DNA of 64,000 nt from Roseibium limicola (GTDB lineage: Bacteria > Pseudomonadota > Alphaproteobacteria > Rhizobiales > Stappiaceae): NCBI RefSeq assembly GCF_017313085.1, contig NZ_JAFLNF010000003.1, forward strand, positions 124,001-188,000, written 5' to 3'. Below are positions 36,515 through 45,632 of this stretch, piece after piece (position 1 is the stretch's first letter; the number at the start of each line of letters is the position of its first letter). Below the pieces are notes generated by a model. It did not search any database and was not told the DNA's origin. It was given only the letters and a program-made list of their open reading frames with translations. Made by a program: the position numbers and the translations under genes.

Positions 36515-36715
36515 GGCTATCTGACGTCAATTCCGTCTCAAAAAAGTGAAGAGCCGTGGAACTCATTCAACACTGAGGAGTTTTGCCTGTAGGGATATGG
36601 GGCAGACCTCTTCTGATAGCCAAAAGCCATTCCCTCCCAGAAGACGCCGGCAGCCCCCAATGCCGACATTCGTCTTACCCAGCCCATGGATTTGACGCGG
36701 TTCCCTACCTGCATC

Positions 36716-36733
36716 ACCGCCCGCTCGGGCGGT
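36716..36733 (+). promoter_or_regulatory. Hairpin in the gcd leader
   Basis: ACCGCCCG-CT-CGGGCGGT, perfect 8-bp arms, 28 bp before the glucose dehydrogenase start and upstream of its GGAGAAGG ribosome site. Bases 36515-36761 otherwise hold nothing I can name. Confidence 0.4.
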
Positions 36734-36761
36734 TCCTTCACGTCTCTATTCGGAGAAGGTC

Positions 36762-39095
36762 ATGGCACGTATTTTGACAGCTGTGCTGTTCGCTGCGATC
36801 GGTATTTTTCTAGCCGGTGGTGGTATATGGCTCGTCGCGCTCGGCGGCAGCCTGTTTTATCTTTTGGCTGGCGTTGCCTATCTGGCGACCGCCGGTCTTG
36901 TTCTTTTCCGACGCCCAGCAAGCCTTGAGCTCTTCGGCCTCTTCACTCTGGCAGCCTTGGGCTGGGCTGTATGGGAATCCGGTTTCGACTGGTGGGCACT
37001 GGCTCCACGCGGCGGCATCATCATTCTGAGCGGGCTCTGGCTCTTGACGCCCTGGGTCCGACGCTCTCTCGACGACGATCCCGAGCATACCTCGGCACCA
37101 GCCTGGCCTGTTGCAGTGCCCGTTGCGATTGCCGTCGGTGTAGCGGTCTTTGCTATGGTCAACGACCCGCATGATCTGCCGGGCCAATTGCCGACAGATG
37201 TTGCGCAGGCCAGCCCGGACCTCGGCAACGACATGCCGGCTGGCGACTGGCATCAGTATGGCCGTTCGCAATACGGCCAACGCTACTCCCCACTGGATCA
37301 GATCACCCCTGAAAACGTCTCATCGCTTGAAGTTGCCTGGCAATACCAGACCGGCGACGTGAAGCAGGAAGGTGACACCAAGGAAACCACCTATCAGGTG
37401 ACGCCGCTGAAAATCGACGATACGATCTATTTGTGTACGCCCCACAACTGGGCCATTGCCCTGGATGCGACAAGCGGCGAGCAAAAATGGAAGTACGACC
37501 CGAACGTCGGCTTCAACACGGATCGTCAGCACCAAACGTGCCGCGGGGTCACCTATTGGGAAGACCCATCGATTGCCGCTGGCGAGCGCTGTCACTCCCG
37601 CGTCTATCTGCCAACCTCTGATGCCCGATTGATCGCCCTGAACGCCGACGATGGGACCGTGTGCGAGAGCTTCGCCGAAAACGGCACGCTGCATCTAGAG
37701 CAGCACATGGAGTACAATCCCGCCGGCTACTACTACTCCACCTCCCCGCCCATGGCCATCGACGGCAAGATCATCATCGGCGGTGCGGTCAACGACAATT
37801 ATTCCCTGTATGAACCCTCCGGCGTGATCCGTGGCTTCGATGCCCAGACGGGCGAGCTGCTATGGAATTGGGATTCGGCCAAACCGACCCAGACGGAACC
37901 ACTGGCAGAGGGCGAAACCTACACCACCAACTCGCCCAACAGCTGGTCGGTGTTCTCCGCCGACGAGAACCTCGGTCTTGTCTACATTCCGATGGGAAAT
38001 CAGCCGCCGGATCAGCTGGGCATGAACCGCTCGGAAGCCGTCGAAACCTACTCGTCCTCACTGACGGCACTGGACATCAACACCGGTCAGGTCCGATGGG
38101 TTAAGCAGTTCGTTCACCACGACCTGTGGGACATGGATGTGCCAGCACAGCCGGTGCTGCTCGATCTGCAACGTGATGGCACTACCATCCCGGCCGTCGT
38201 GCAAGCCACCAAACAGGGCGACATCTACGTGCTGAACCGGGAAACCGGTGAACCGATCATTCCGATCACCGAGGAGAAAGTCGGCTCCACCGAAACTATT
38301 CCGGAAGATACAGCGGCTCCGACACAGCCCACGTCCGGCATTTCCTTCAAGCCCGAACCTTTGACCGGCGCCGATATGTGGGGCGCCACCCTGTTCGACC
38401 AGCTGGCTTGCCGGATCAAGTTCCATTCCTACAAGTACGCTGGCCGCTACACACCACCGTCCCTGCAGGGTTCGATCGTCTATCCCGGCAATTTCGGCAC
38501 GTTCAACTGGGGCTCGGTCGCCGTTGATCCGAAGCGTCAGGTGATGTTCGCGATGCCGGTCTATCTGGCGTTCACCTCGCGCCTCGTCCCTGCTGACAAA
38601 ATTCCGGCGAAGGATGCCAAGGCGACTGCCAGCGAAGTTGGTCTGAACCGAAATGATGGCGCAGACTACGGCGTCGACATGGGGCCGCTTTACTCTCCAC
38701 TGGGCATTCCCTGCCAGGAACCGCCCTGGGGCTATGTTGCCGGCGTCGATCTGACCACAGGCGAAACCATGTGGCAGCACAAGAACGGGACGGTCGAAGA
38801 TCTCGCTCCACTGCCAGTGCCGATCAAACTGGGCGTCCCAGGCATCGGCGGACCGATGATCACCGGCGGTGGCGTCGCTTTCATGGGGGCTGCGGTCGAC
38901 AACTATCTGCGCGCCTATGACCTGACCACCGGCGACGTTCTGTGGAAGGCACGTCTGCCAGCCGGAGGCCAGGCAACGCCGATGTCGTACGAGCAAGACG
39001 GTGCGCAATATGTCGTCATGGTCGCAGGTGGGCACGGATCCGTCGGCACAAAGCCCGGCGACTATGTGATCGCCTACAAGCTGGCCAGCAAATAA
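36762..39095 (+). CDS. gcd: Membrane-bound PQQ-dependent glucose dehydrogenase
   Basis: A 777-residue quinoprotein that oxidises glucose and other aldoses to lactones in the periplasm, passing electrons to ubiquinone. Residues 1-135 hold about five membrane helices. The PQQ beta-propeller follows: DWHQYGRSQYGQRYSPLDQI is the first blade; FVHHDLWDMDVPAQPVL (near 446) holds the conserved His-Asp region; and FGTFNWGSVAVDP with GGPMITGGGVAFMGAA are later blades. ATG 36762 has GGAG 6 bp upstream. No pqq biosynthesis gene is in the window, so cofactor must come from elsewhere. Confidence 0.95.
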   Translation: MARILTAVLFAAIGIFLAGGGIWLVALGGSLFYLLAGVAYLATAGLVLFRRPASLELFGLFTLAALGWAVWESGFDWWALAPRGGIIILSGLWLLTPWVRRSLDDDPEHTSAPAWPVAVPVAIAVGVAVFAMVNDPHDLPGQLPTDVAQASPDLGNDMPAGDWHQYGRSQYGQRYSPLDQITPENVSSLEVAWQYQTGDVKQEGDTKETTYQVTPLKIDDTIYLCTPHNWAIALDATSGEQKWKYDPNVGFNTDRQHQTCRGVTYWEDPSIAAGERCHSRVYLPTSDARLIALNADDGTVCESFAENGTLHLEQHMEYNPAGYYYSTSPPMAIDGKIIIGGAVNDNYSLYEPSGVIRGFDAQTGELLWNWDSAKPTQTEPLAEGETYTTNSPNSWSVFSADENLGLVYIPMGNQPPDQLGMNRSEAVETYSSSLTALDINTGQVRWVKQFVHHDLWDMDVPAQPVLLDLQRDGTTIPAVVQATKQGDIYVLNRETGEPIIPITEEKVGSTETIPEDTAAPTQPTSGISFKPEPLTGADMWGATLFDQLACRIKFHSYKYAGRYTPPSLQGSIVYPGNFGTFNWGSVAVDPKRQVMFAMPVYLAFTSRLVPADKIPAKDAKATASEVGLNRNDGADYGVDMGPLYSPLGIPCQEPPWGYVAGVDLTTGETMWQHKNGTVEDLAPLPVPIKLGVPGIGGPMITGGGVAFMGAAVDNYLRAYDLTTGDVLWKARLPAGGQATPMSYEQDGAQYVVMVAGGHGSVGTKPGDYVIAYKLASK

Positions 39096-39119
39096 ACTAC
39101 TGAGCCGCTTGAATTCCCG

Positions 39120-39151
39120 ACCCGGACGGCCCCCGCCGCCCGGGTTTTCTC
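39120..39151 (+). terminator. Terminator after gcd
   Basis: ACCCGG-a-CGG pairs with CCG-c-CCGGGT around a C-rich loop (39120-39145), followed by TTTTCTCTTTT. Confidence 0.78.
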
Positions 39152-39186
39152 TTTTGAGATAGAGCCAATCACACTCCTCTCTCTTC

Positions 39187-39298
39187 CGTCACCCTCGGGC
39201 TTGATCCGAGGGACCATGCCGATTCGGCATCACACGCGCCCACCTCTCGAGACAGCGAGGCAACGGCATGGATCCCATGGTCGAGCCATGGGATGACG
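39187..39298. repeat. Compound palindromic repeat, copy B
   Basis: CGTCA, hairpin CCCTCGG/CCGAGGG, CCATGCC, a variable centre, GGCATGGAT, hairpin CCCATGG/CCATGGG, ATGACG. It is the first member of an array filling the 795-bp gap 39096-39890, which has no gene. Confidence 0.8.
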
Positions 39299-39388
39299 CA
39301 AGTGGGGAGGCTGACGGCACGGCGAACAGGAGCCACGGGGGACAAGTAATCGCCCTGCGCAGCACTTTCTTCTCCATCACCCCTTCTT

Positions 39389-39502
39389 CCGTCATCCTCG
39401 GGCTCGACCCGAGGATCCATGCCGCTTCGGCGCCACACGCGCCCACCTCTCGAGACAGCGAGGTAACGGCATCGATGCCATGGTCCAGCCATGGCATGAC
39501 GG
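39389..39502. repeat. Compound palindromic repeat, copy C
   Basis: CGTCATCCTCGGGCTCGA-type left hairpin and GCCATGG/CCATGGC right hairpin. The central 30-odd bases (CACACGCGCCCACCTCTCG and following) are nearly identical to copy B, which points to duplication. Confidence 0.8.
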
Positions 39503-39570
39503 AGAAGAAGGTGGGGGAATCCCCCTCCAGTTACAGCAGCGGGGCAAGCAAATCTAAACAGACCTCCGCT

Positions 39571-39591
39571 ATCCCGGTTATGAACCGGGAT
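39571..39591. repeat. Simple palindrome ATCCCGGTT-ATG-AACCGGGAT
   Basis: A perfect 9-bp inverted repeat around ATG, between repeat copies C and D. It looks like a single-hairpin relative of the compound element. Confidence 0.6.
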
Positions 39592-39602
39592 CTCTCTCCC
39601 CG

Positions 39603-39714
39603 CCGTCATTGCCGGACTTGATCCGGCAATCCATGCCGTGACGCGGCCTCACGCCGAAGCTTTGCCGTCCGGATAGGAAAGGCATGGATGCCATGGTCGA
39701 GCCATGGCATGACG
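39603..39714. repeat. Compound palindromic repeat, copy D
   Basis: Left hairpin TTGCCGGA/TCCGGCAA, then ATCCATGCC, a variable centre, GGCATGGAT, right hairpin GCCATGG/CCATGGC, ATGACG. The stem bases differ from copies B and C but remain paired. Confidence 0.8.
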
Positions 39715-39773
39715 CAAGTGGGGAGGGCTGAAGTGGAACGGCTGGGGCATGCATTTTCCGCCATCCCCCGCCA

Positions 39774-39826
39774 ACGTCATCCCGGGTGTAGCCGTAAGCC
39801 GCAGATCCGGGACCGGGATGACGTCA
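39774..39826. repeat. Short variant palindromic repeat, copy E
   Basis: ACGTCATCCCGG and CCGGGATGACGT face each other around about 30 bases. The inner ATCCATGCC parts of the other copies are missing. Confidence 0.65.
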
Positions 39827-39890
39827 GTGTGGAATACAGAGAGTGGCAACCAAGCCCTTGCCCGGACTTTTCAGCTAGCTGCAAGCAGGG

Positions 39891-40340
39891 TCAGGGATTG
39901 GCGCACACCGGCGGATTGACGATGGCTCCTGCGCCGACCTGCAAGATCGTCGGATCGTTGCGGGCAATAAAGCAGTAGCTGTCACCGGGATCCGGCGCCG
40001 CGATGACACATGAATTCTGACCATCGACAATACGATAGGTCTCATCGGCGTCTATGTCATAGACACTCGCTTCACCATTTCGATGCGGGACCGGATGCTT
40101 GGACAGCAGGATCGCGTTGTTCGGTGGCGCGACGTTGATCAGCTGATGTGCCCGGCAATCCGGCGAGAATGCCAACTGCGCATTGACCTGAGATGACACC
40201 GCCAACGACAGCCCGAACAGGAACACGGCAAGGCCGACAAGCATCATTGTCAGCATCCCTCCGAAGGTCGGACCAAACACGCCGGGGCGTAAAATGGCAG
40301 GTCGATTGAAGTTGAAGGAGTTTGTCTGAAGGTCGTTCAT
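39891..40340 (-). CDS. Hypothetical protein with one membrane anchor
   Basis: A 149-residue protein of unknown family. One hydrophobic helix lies near residues 29-50 (MLTMMLVGLAVFLFGLSLAVSS). It is followed by a periplasmic domain with three cysteines (SPDCRAH, QNSCVIA and the SYCFIA/PVCANP region). ATG 40340 is chosen because GGAG precedes it by 8 bp; a GTG 9 bp upstream has the ribosome site too close. It stands alone between repeat elements. Confidence 0.6.
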   Translation of the reverse strand: MNDLQTNSFNFNRPAILRPGVFGPTFGGMLTMMLVGLAVFLFGLSLAVSSQVNAQLAFSPDCRAHQLINVAPPNNAILLSKHPVPHRNGEASVYDIDADETYRIVDGQNSCVIAAPDPGDSYCFIARNDPTILQVGAGAIVNPPVCANP

Positions 40341-40454
40341 GAAATGCACTCCGAAAGATCAGGATAGGACACTTCAAGGGACGCAAGTCATGCAGCTTCG
40401 TGAGGCGCAATCAGCAGCTTTTTCGCCGAACTTTATCCCGCCCCGCCCCTCCCA

Positions 40455-40568
40455 CGGTCATCGCCGGACTTGATCCGGCAATCCATGCCGTGACATCAGC
40501 CCAAAGCCAAAGCCGTGCAATTGCGAGAGGGAGCGGCATGGATCCCATGGTCGAGCCATGGGATGACG
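40455..40568. repeat. Compound palindromic repeat, copy F
   Basis: GGTCATCGCCGGACTTGATCC-type left hairpin, ATCCATGCC, a variable centre, GGCATGGAT, right hairpin CCCATGG/CCATGGG, ATGACG. It lies in the 275-bp gap between the anchored protein and the methyltransferase. Confidence 0.8.
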
Positions 40569-40624
40569 GAGGGAGGGATCGGCGAGTAAAAGCGACCGCA
40601 GAGGCGGATGACAGCCAGTGCGCC

Positions 40625-41218
40625 TCAGACCACGGGCTTGACCAGACGCAGGCGCCAGGTGACGCCTTTCTTGTCGGAAACGAGGCGATAGTCGTCGAGG
40701 ACTTCCCATTGGCTGGTGTCGTCGGTGGCTTCCCACAGCTTGGCGATCAGCTTGTTAGCGCCGCTTTCCGGCCGCTTGGGAGAATACATCGACAGTGCAA
40801 TGACTCCGTCTTTCTTCAGGAACGGCACATAGCGCGCGACGACTGCGGCCGGGTCTTCTGCGAAATGTAGAACTTCATTGAAGACAACCGCCGAAAAGCT
40901 CTCACCGTCCTGCGGCTCAAAGGCATGCATGTCACCGGCGCGCAGAGACGCGATCTTCGGGTCAACATTGGCGATCTCAAGCGCAGCAGGCGCCAAATCC
41001 ATGCCGACGTATTTCTTCACGCCCATCGGCGCCAGTCGCTCGTACAGAAGACCTTCGCCGCAACCGATGTCGAGCACCTCGTCGAGGCTCTCTGTCAGCG
41101 CCAACCACATACCGATGATGCCATAGCGACCGCTCTCGGGAAGGGAGCGCAGGAAGGCCCAGCGTCCGGCTTCATATTCCTCATCCCATCCATCGGCGGT
41201 ACTGGCGTTCTTCGACAT
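40625..41218 (-). CDS. Class I SAM-dependent methyltransferase
   Basis: A 197-residue Rossmann methyltransferase. Motif I is EVLDIGCGEGLLYERL near residues 47-62. The next acidic strand is YVGMDLAPAALE near 70. FSAVVFNEVLHF near 107 and FLKKDGVIALSMY near 133 are the later motifs. The start ATG 41218 is 98 bp from the end of the ABC permease operon upstream, so it may be its last gene or independent. The substrate is unknown. Confidence 0.86.
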   Translation of the reverse strand: MSKNASTADGWDEEYEAGRWAFLRSLPESGRYGIIGMWLALTESLDEVLDIGCGEGLLYERLAPMGVKKYVGMDLAPAALEIANVDPKIASLRAGDMHAFEPQDGESFSAVVFNEVLHFAEDPAAVVARYVPFLKKDGVIALSMYSPKRPESGANKLIAKLWEATDDTSQWEVLDDYRLVSDKKGVTWRLRLVKPVV

Positions 41219-41316
41219 GCTTTATTCCTTGGTATCTTAAGTATCGAAACTCTGGGCCTGGTCACGCTCAGGCCAAGTCCATGGTGCCTGAGGCCCTGAG
41301 CCAAGTGCAGTAAAAC

Positions 41317-42477
41317 TCACTTATAGGGATCAGCCGCGTCGCGCAAACCATCGCCGAGAAAATTGAAGGCCAGAACCACGATGATGATCGGAATGACCGG
41401 TGCCATCAGCCAGGGATAGACCGTCACTACGGAGATATTCTGTGCTTCATTGAGCAATACGCCCCAGGACACAGATGGGCGCCGCAGGCCGAGGTTCAAG
41501 AACGACAGGGCGGTTTCCCCCAGGATCATGGAGGGAATGGAAAGGGTGGCGCTGGCAATGATGTGGCTGGTGAAGCCTGGCAGCAGATGACGGGTGATGA
41601 CCCGCTGCGGTTTGGCGCCCATCAGCACGGCCGCACGTGCGTATTCTTCCTCGCGCAGGGACAACAGCTTTGAGCGCACCGCGCGGGCCAGGCCAGGCCA
41701 GTCAAGCAGCCCGAGAATGATCGTCAGGCCGAGATAAATCCAGACCGGCGACCAATTGACAGGCAAAGCGGCCGAAAGCGCCATCCACAACGGCAACTCG
41801 GGCAGCGAGCGCATGATCTCAATGAGACGCTGGATCAGGCTGTCGGCAACACCGCCGAAATAACCGGCAATGCCACCGAAAAACAGCCCGAGGACAATGG
41901 AGATCGTTACACCGACCAGGCCGATGGTGAGCGACAGGCGGGCGCCATAAATCAGACCAGAGAGTTGATCACGGCCCAGTCGGTCCGTCCCGAGCAGGAA
42001 CATGGTGCCGCCTTCTGCCGGGCAAACCAGATGGAAGTTCGCATCAAACAGCCCCCAGAACTTGTACTCCGTACCGAAGCAGAAAAAGCGCAAGGGCTGA
42101 ACCTGGTTCGGATCGTCCGTGAACACCCATTTCATGTTGGTCAGATCGACTTCCGACGTCTGGCCATAGACGAAGGGCCCGACAAACTGGCCATCATGGA
42201 AGAAATGAAGGGCTTGGGGCGGCGCGTAGAGATATTCGGAATCGCGGGTGTTGGGCGTATAGGGCGCAATCACCTCGGCAAACGGCACACAAAGGTAGAA
42301 CAGGATCAGCACGACGCCGGACCACAAAGCCAGCTTGTGGGTCTTGAACTTCCACCACATGATCTGCCATTGGCTGGCTTGATAGTAGCGCTCCTGTTCG
42401 GGCGTCAGCACCTCGTCCTCAATCGGATTGAATGGGGCCGGATTGACATAGTGGGTGGTGTCGCGCGCGTCAGTCAT
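41317..42477 (-). CDS. Opp/Dpp-type ABC transporter permease (OppC-like) with large periplasmic insert
   Basis: A 386-residue permease. Helix 1 is about residues 51-71. A periplasmic stretch of about 100 residues follows (to TDRLGRDQLSGLIYGARLS near 165), much longer than in OppC (about 300 residues in total). The rest is the standard permease core, with the EAA loop as EYARAAVLMGAKPQRVITRHLLPG near 275-298. It works with the OppB-like protein whose gene ends 14 bp upstream. Peptides or oligosaccharides are both possible cargo for this subfamily. Confidence 0.9.
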   Translation of the reverse strand: MTDARDTTHYVNPAPFNPIEDEVLTPEQERYYQASQWQIMWWKFKTHKLALWSGVVLILFYLCVPFAEVIAPYTPNTRDSEYLYAPPQALHFFHDGQFVGPFVYGQTSEVDLTNMKWVFTDDPNQVQPLRFFCFGTEYKFWGLFDANFHLVCPAEGGTMFLLGTDRLGRDQLSGLIYGARLSLTIGLVGVTISIVLGLFFGGIAGYFGGVADSLIQRLIEIMRSLPELPLWMALSAALPVNWSPVWIYLGLTIILGLLDWPGLARAVRSKLLSLREEEYARAAVLMGAKPQRVITRHLLPGFTSHIIASATLSIPSMILGETALSFLNLGLRRPSVSWGVLLNEAQNISVVTVYPWLMAPVIPIIIVVLAFNFLGDGLRDAADPYK

Positions 42478-42491
42478 GATTGCCCCTCACC

Positions 42492-43517
42492 TCAGCTTGC
42501 CGCTCGTCCGCCGAGGCGGATGCGTGGGTCAAGAACGGCTAGCAGCAGGTCGGAAACCAGCATGCCGACGAGGGTGAGACCAGCCACAAACAGCAGGACA
42601 AAGCCGGCCAGGAACTGATCCTGGCTCTGCAAAGCTGACAGAAGCACCGGCCCGACCGTCGGCAAATTGAGCACGACAGAGACAATGACCGAACCGGAAA
42701 CCAGCGAGGGGATCAGGTTGCCGATGTCAGAAATGAACGGGTTCAAGGCCATCCGCAGCGGGTATTTGACCAGCAGCTTGCGCTCCTTCAGGCCCTTGGC
42801 CCGGCCGGTGGTGACATATTGCCGGTGAAGCTCGTCCAGGAGGTTGGCCCGCAGGCGGCGGATCATTGCCGCCGTGCCCGCCGTCCCGATGACGATCGTC
42901 GGCACGACCAGATGTGCGAGAACCGAGAGGGCCTTGCCCATACTCCACGGTTGGTCGATGTATTCCGATGCCATCAGACCGCCGATGGACAGGCCGAACC
43001 AGCGGTTGAACAGATACAGCAGGATCAGCCCAAGCAAAAAATTCGGCGTTGCCAGCCCGATGTAACCGAGGAAGGTAAAGCCGTAATCCCCCCAGGAGTA
43101 CTGGCGGGTAGCCGAATAGATGCCAATCGGAAAAGACACGATGTAGACGAAGAGGATCGTCGTGAAATTCAGGATGATCGTCATCGGCAATGTCGGGCCG
43201 ATCACTTCTTCGACCGGCTTGTTGAACTCAAACGACCACCCCCAATTGCCCTGCAACAGCCCGTCGAACCCATGCGGGCCGGACCATAGGCCGACCCAGA
43301 TCAGATACCGTTCCAGGAATGGACGATCGAGTGCGAATTCGGCCCGGAGAAACTCCAGCTTTGCGACAGCTGATGCCTCGCCAGACGAACGCAGAGCCGC
43401 GATCTGATTGGAGATATAGTCACCGGCCGGCAGCTCGATGATCAGGAAAATCAGGAAGCTGATTACCAGCAGCGTCGGAACCATGGTGATGATCCGGCGC
43501 AGGATGTAGTCCAGCAT
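42492..43517 (-). CDS. Opp/Dpp-type ABC transporter permease (OppB-like)
   Basis: A 341-residue inner-membrane permease. The start MLDYILRRIITMVPTLLVIS is typical of OppB. TLPMTIILNF and the EAA-loop sequence YVTTGRAKGLKERKLLVKYPLR near 225-245 follow. ATG 43517 is chosen because GGGGAA lies 8 bp upstream. A 196-bp gap separates it from the binding-protein gene. It contains a 14-bp palindrome (GACCAGCGCTGGTC, 43645-43658) but no clear terminator. Confidence 0.92.
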   Translation of the reverse strand: MLDYILRRIITMVPTLLVISFLIFLIIELPAGDYISNQIAALRSSGEASAVAKLEFLRAEFALDRPFLERYLIWVGLWSGPHGFDGLLQGNWGWSFEFNKPVEEVIGPTLPMTIILNFTTILFVYIVSFPIGIYSATRQYSWGDYGFTFLGYIGLATPNFLLGLILLYLFNRWFGLSIGGLMASEYIDQPWSMGKALSVLAHLVVPTIVIGTAGTAAMIRRLRANLLDELHRQYVTTGRAKGLKERKLLVKYPLRMALNPFISDIGNLIPSLVSGSVIVSVVLNLPTVGPVLLSALQSQDQFLAGFVLLFVAGLTLVGMLVSDLLLAVLDPRIRLGGRAAS

Positions 43518-43713
43518 TATGAGTTCCCCATTCCCCTGTTCCGGCGCGGCCACTGAGCCTTGTCGGTGGCACGCCGGTTGCGTTTGTCTCGTCTTGCCTG
43601 CCCAACCGTTTCTGGCGGACCCAAGCCTTCCTTAGGCCACTCTGGACCAGCGCTGGTCGTATCGCCAGCTGCCATGCCCAGAAAGGCTTCAGGCCAGGAT
43701 CCGCCGTGCGGGC

Positions 43714-45615
43714 TTACTTGGCGAAGTAGAATTCGTCCATCCGGTGAAGTCCAAAGTGAGCGCCCGGATCCCAGCCATAGAAAGCTTTCAGTGGCACATT
43801 CTTCAGGTCCTTGATCACCACCGGCTGCGGCACCTCGGACACAAGACCAATGTGGATCGTTTCCTCGGCATGGATCGACAGCATCTCTTCCCAGATGCTG
43901 GTGCGTTGCTCTTCCGAGGTGGAAACCAGCCACTCGCTATAAAGCTCCATCAGACGCTCTGCGGGTGCCCAGTCCGGCTTTTCCCCGCCTTCACCTTTGG
44001 TTTCGTAATAGTCACCCCAGGAATGCCAGTTCAGGCGATCACCATGGACTGGTGCGAAGTCATCAGGCGTCATCTCGGACGTCGGAATTCCGTTTTCGAA
44101 ACCCGACCAGACCGACATGACGAGATCACCGGAGATGGCCCGTTCGCGCAGGATGTCGCGCTGGCTCGGCTTGATGAACAGCTTGACGCCGATTTCTCTC
44201 CAGGTTTCCGACACCAGCTCCAGGGCATCGACCTGACTGGAATCTTCGCCTGCTGTCTCAATGATGATTTCCAGAGGCTGGCCGTTCGGCAGCATCCGGG
44301 TGCCGGCGCTGTTCGTCTCGGTCAGACCAATTTCATCGAGCAGTGCATTGGCCTTGTCCGGATCATACTCTGCCCACTTGGTGCGGAACTCTTCCTTGAA
44401 CAGCGGGCTTGCCGGAAGCACCGTGTCGTTGCCGATCTTGCCCAGCCCGAAGTAGAGCGTGCGGTTGATCATCTGACGGTCGATACCCAGTGACAGCGCA
44501 TGACGGAAGCGTTTGTCGCGCAGAAGTTCACGCCACATCGGGTTCTTGACGGTAAGGTTCGGCAGGATCGACATTTCCGATCCCTTCGAATTGCTCCAAA
44601 GCGCGGTAACATAGCCCTGCTGCGCTTCTCCCTGCTTCAGCACCGTAATGTCGGCGAAGGAGAGGTTGCGCGCCTGAAGTTCGCTTTCGCCCGCCTGGGT
44701 CTTGGCCGGGATCAGCTTGCCATCAACCACCGTCATGATGACACGGTCAACGTAGGGCAGTTGCTGTCCAGTTGAATCAACCCGGTGGTAAAAGGGATTA
44801 CGCTCGAGCACAAACCGGCGGTCGTTGCCGGTGGCGGTGCGGATCCACGGCTGCAGGGAAGGTTCATCGGGGTTCTGAGCGCCGTAAAGATCATCCTGCT
44901 TGTTGTGCAGGGGCGCCCAACCACGCACTTTCTGCTCTTCTGCCAATTTCTCGATCTCGGCAGGATCGCCGTACTTCTCATGAAACTGCTTCAGGTAATG
45001 CGCTGGACGGTAGATGAAAGGTGGCCGCGACTTGGCCAGCTCCGGCAGAAACATGGGGTTCGGCTTCGACCATGTGTACCGGACGGTCGTCTCATCCAGC
45101 ACCTCAAAGGTCGGTTTCTCGCCGTCGACCAGCATGAAAGGCTCAAGTCCGGCCGGATTCAGATGTTCGTTGCTCGCGACATCCTCAAAGTAGTAGCGCA
45201 TGTCCTCGGCGCCGAAGGGAGCACCGTCGGACCACTTGTGGCCTGCCCGCGTGTGCAGGGTGAAGATACGGCCTTCTTCAACTTCAACCGCTTCCAGCAG
45301 GTCGGCGACCAGCTTGAGGTTGGCATCATATCCGACCAGGCGGGAATAGCCCCAGGCGTTGATCAGACGCACGTCCTTCGAACGGCCGATCATCGTGTTG
45401 ATGGTACCGCCATGCTGGCCGACAGTCCGGCCTTTTGCAGCCAGATCGACCACCAGAGGCTGCAGCGGCACGCGCTCGGCGATCGGCGGCAGATCCGCTT
45501 CCAGGCCTGGTGTTTCCCGCAGGTCCAGCGCCGATGCGGCTCCGGCACAAAACAGCAAGGGAAGCGCCAGAACCGTGGCGGGCAAAACAAGTTTCGCTAT
45601 GTGTTTCATCGTCAT
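43714..45615 (-). CDS. Extracellular solute-binding protein, family 5 (large)
   Basis: A 633-residue periplasmic binding protein. The signal peptide is residues 1-29 (ends AASALD). The core has ARAGHKWSDGAPFGAEDMRYYF near 130 and KRFRHALSLGIDRQMINRTLY near 370, the standard SBP_bac_5 blocks. It is about 100 residues longer than DppA/OppA and in the size class of rhizobial oligosaccharide-binding members such as AgpA. The ligand cannot be fixed. It lies 18 bp after the ATPase gene in the same operon. Confidence 0.9.
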   Translation of the reverse strand: MTMKHIAKLVLPATVLALPLLFCAGAASALDLRETPGLEADLPPIAERVPLQPLVVDLAAKGRTVGQHGGTINTMIGRSKDVRLINAWGYSRLVGYDANLKLVADLLEAVEVEEGRIFTLHTRAGHKWSDGAPFGAEDMRYYFEDVASNEHLNPAGLEPFMLVDGEKPTFEVLDETTVRYTWSKPNPMFLPELAKSRPPFIYRPAHYLKQFHEKYGDPAEIEKLAEEQKVRGWAPLHNKQDDLYGAQNPDEPSLQPWIRTATGNDRRFVLERNPFYHRVDSTGQQLPYVDRVIMTVVDGKLIPAKTQAGESELQARNLSFADITVLKQGEAQQGYVTALWSNSKGSEMSILPNLTVKNPMWRELLRDKRFRHALSLGIDRQMINRTLYFGLGKIGNDTVLPASPLFKEEFRTKWAEYDPDKANALLDEIGLTETNSAGTRMLPNGQPLEIIIETAGEDSSQVDALELVSETWREIGVKLFIKPSQRDILRERAISGDLVMSVWSGFENGIPTSEMTPDDFAPVHGDRLNWHSWGDYYETKGEGGEKPDWAPAERLMELYSEWLVSTSEEQRTSIWEEMLSIHAEETIHIGLVSEVPQPVVIKDLKNVPLKAFYGWDPGAHFGLHRMDEFYFAK

Positions 45616-45632
45616 TTAAAGGTCCTCAAACC

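Noticed and set aside
39183..39826. Regularly spaced repeats suggesting a CRISPR array
   Set aside because: The units are long compound palindromes of unequal spacing with related centres, not short identical repeats with unique spacers, and no cas gene is near.
43645..43658. 14-bp palindrome GACCAGCGCTGGTC between binding-protein and permease genes
   Set aside because: It is mid-operon, has no loop and no T-run, and is short for a G+C-rich genome; noted but not called as a regulatory site.
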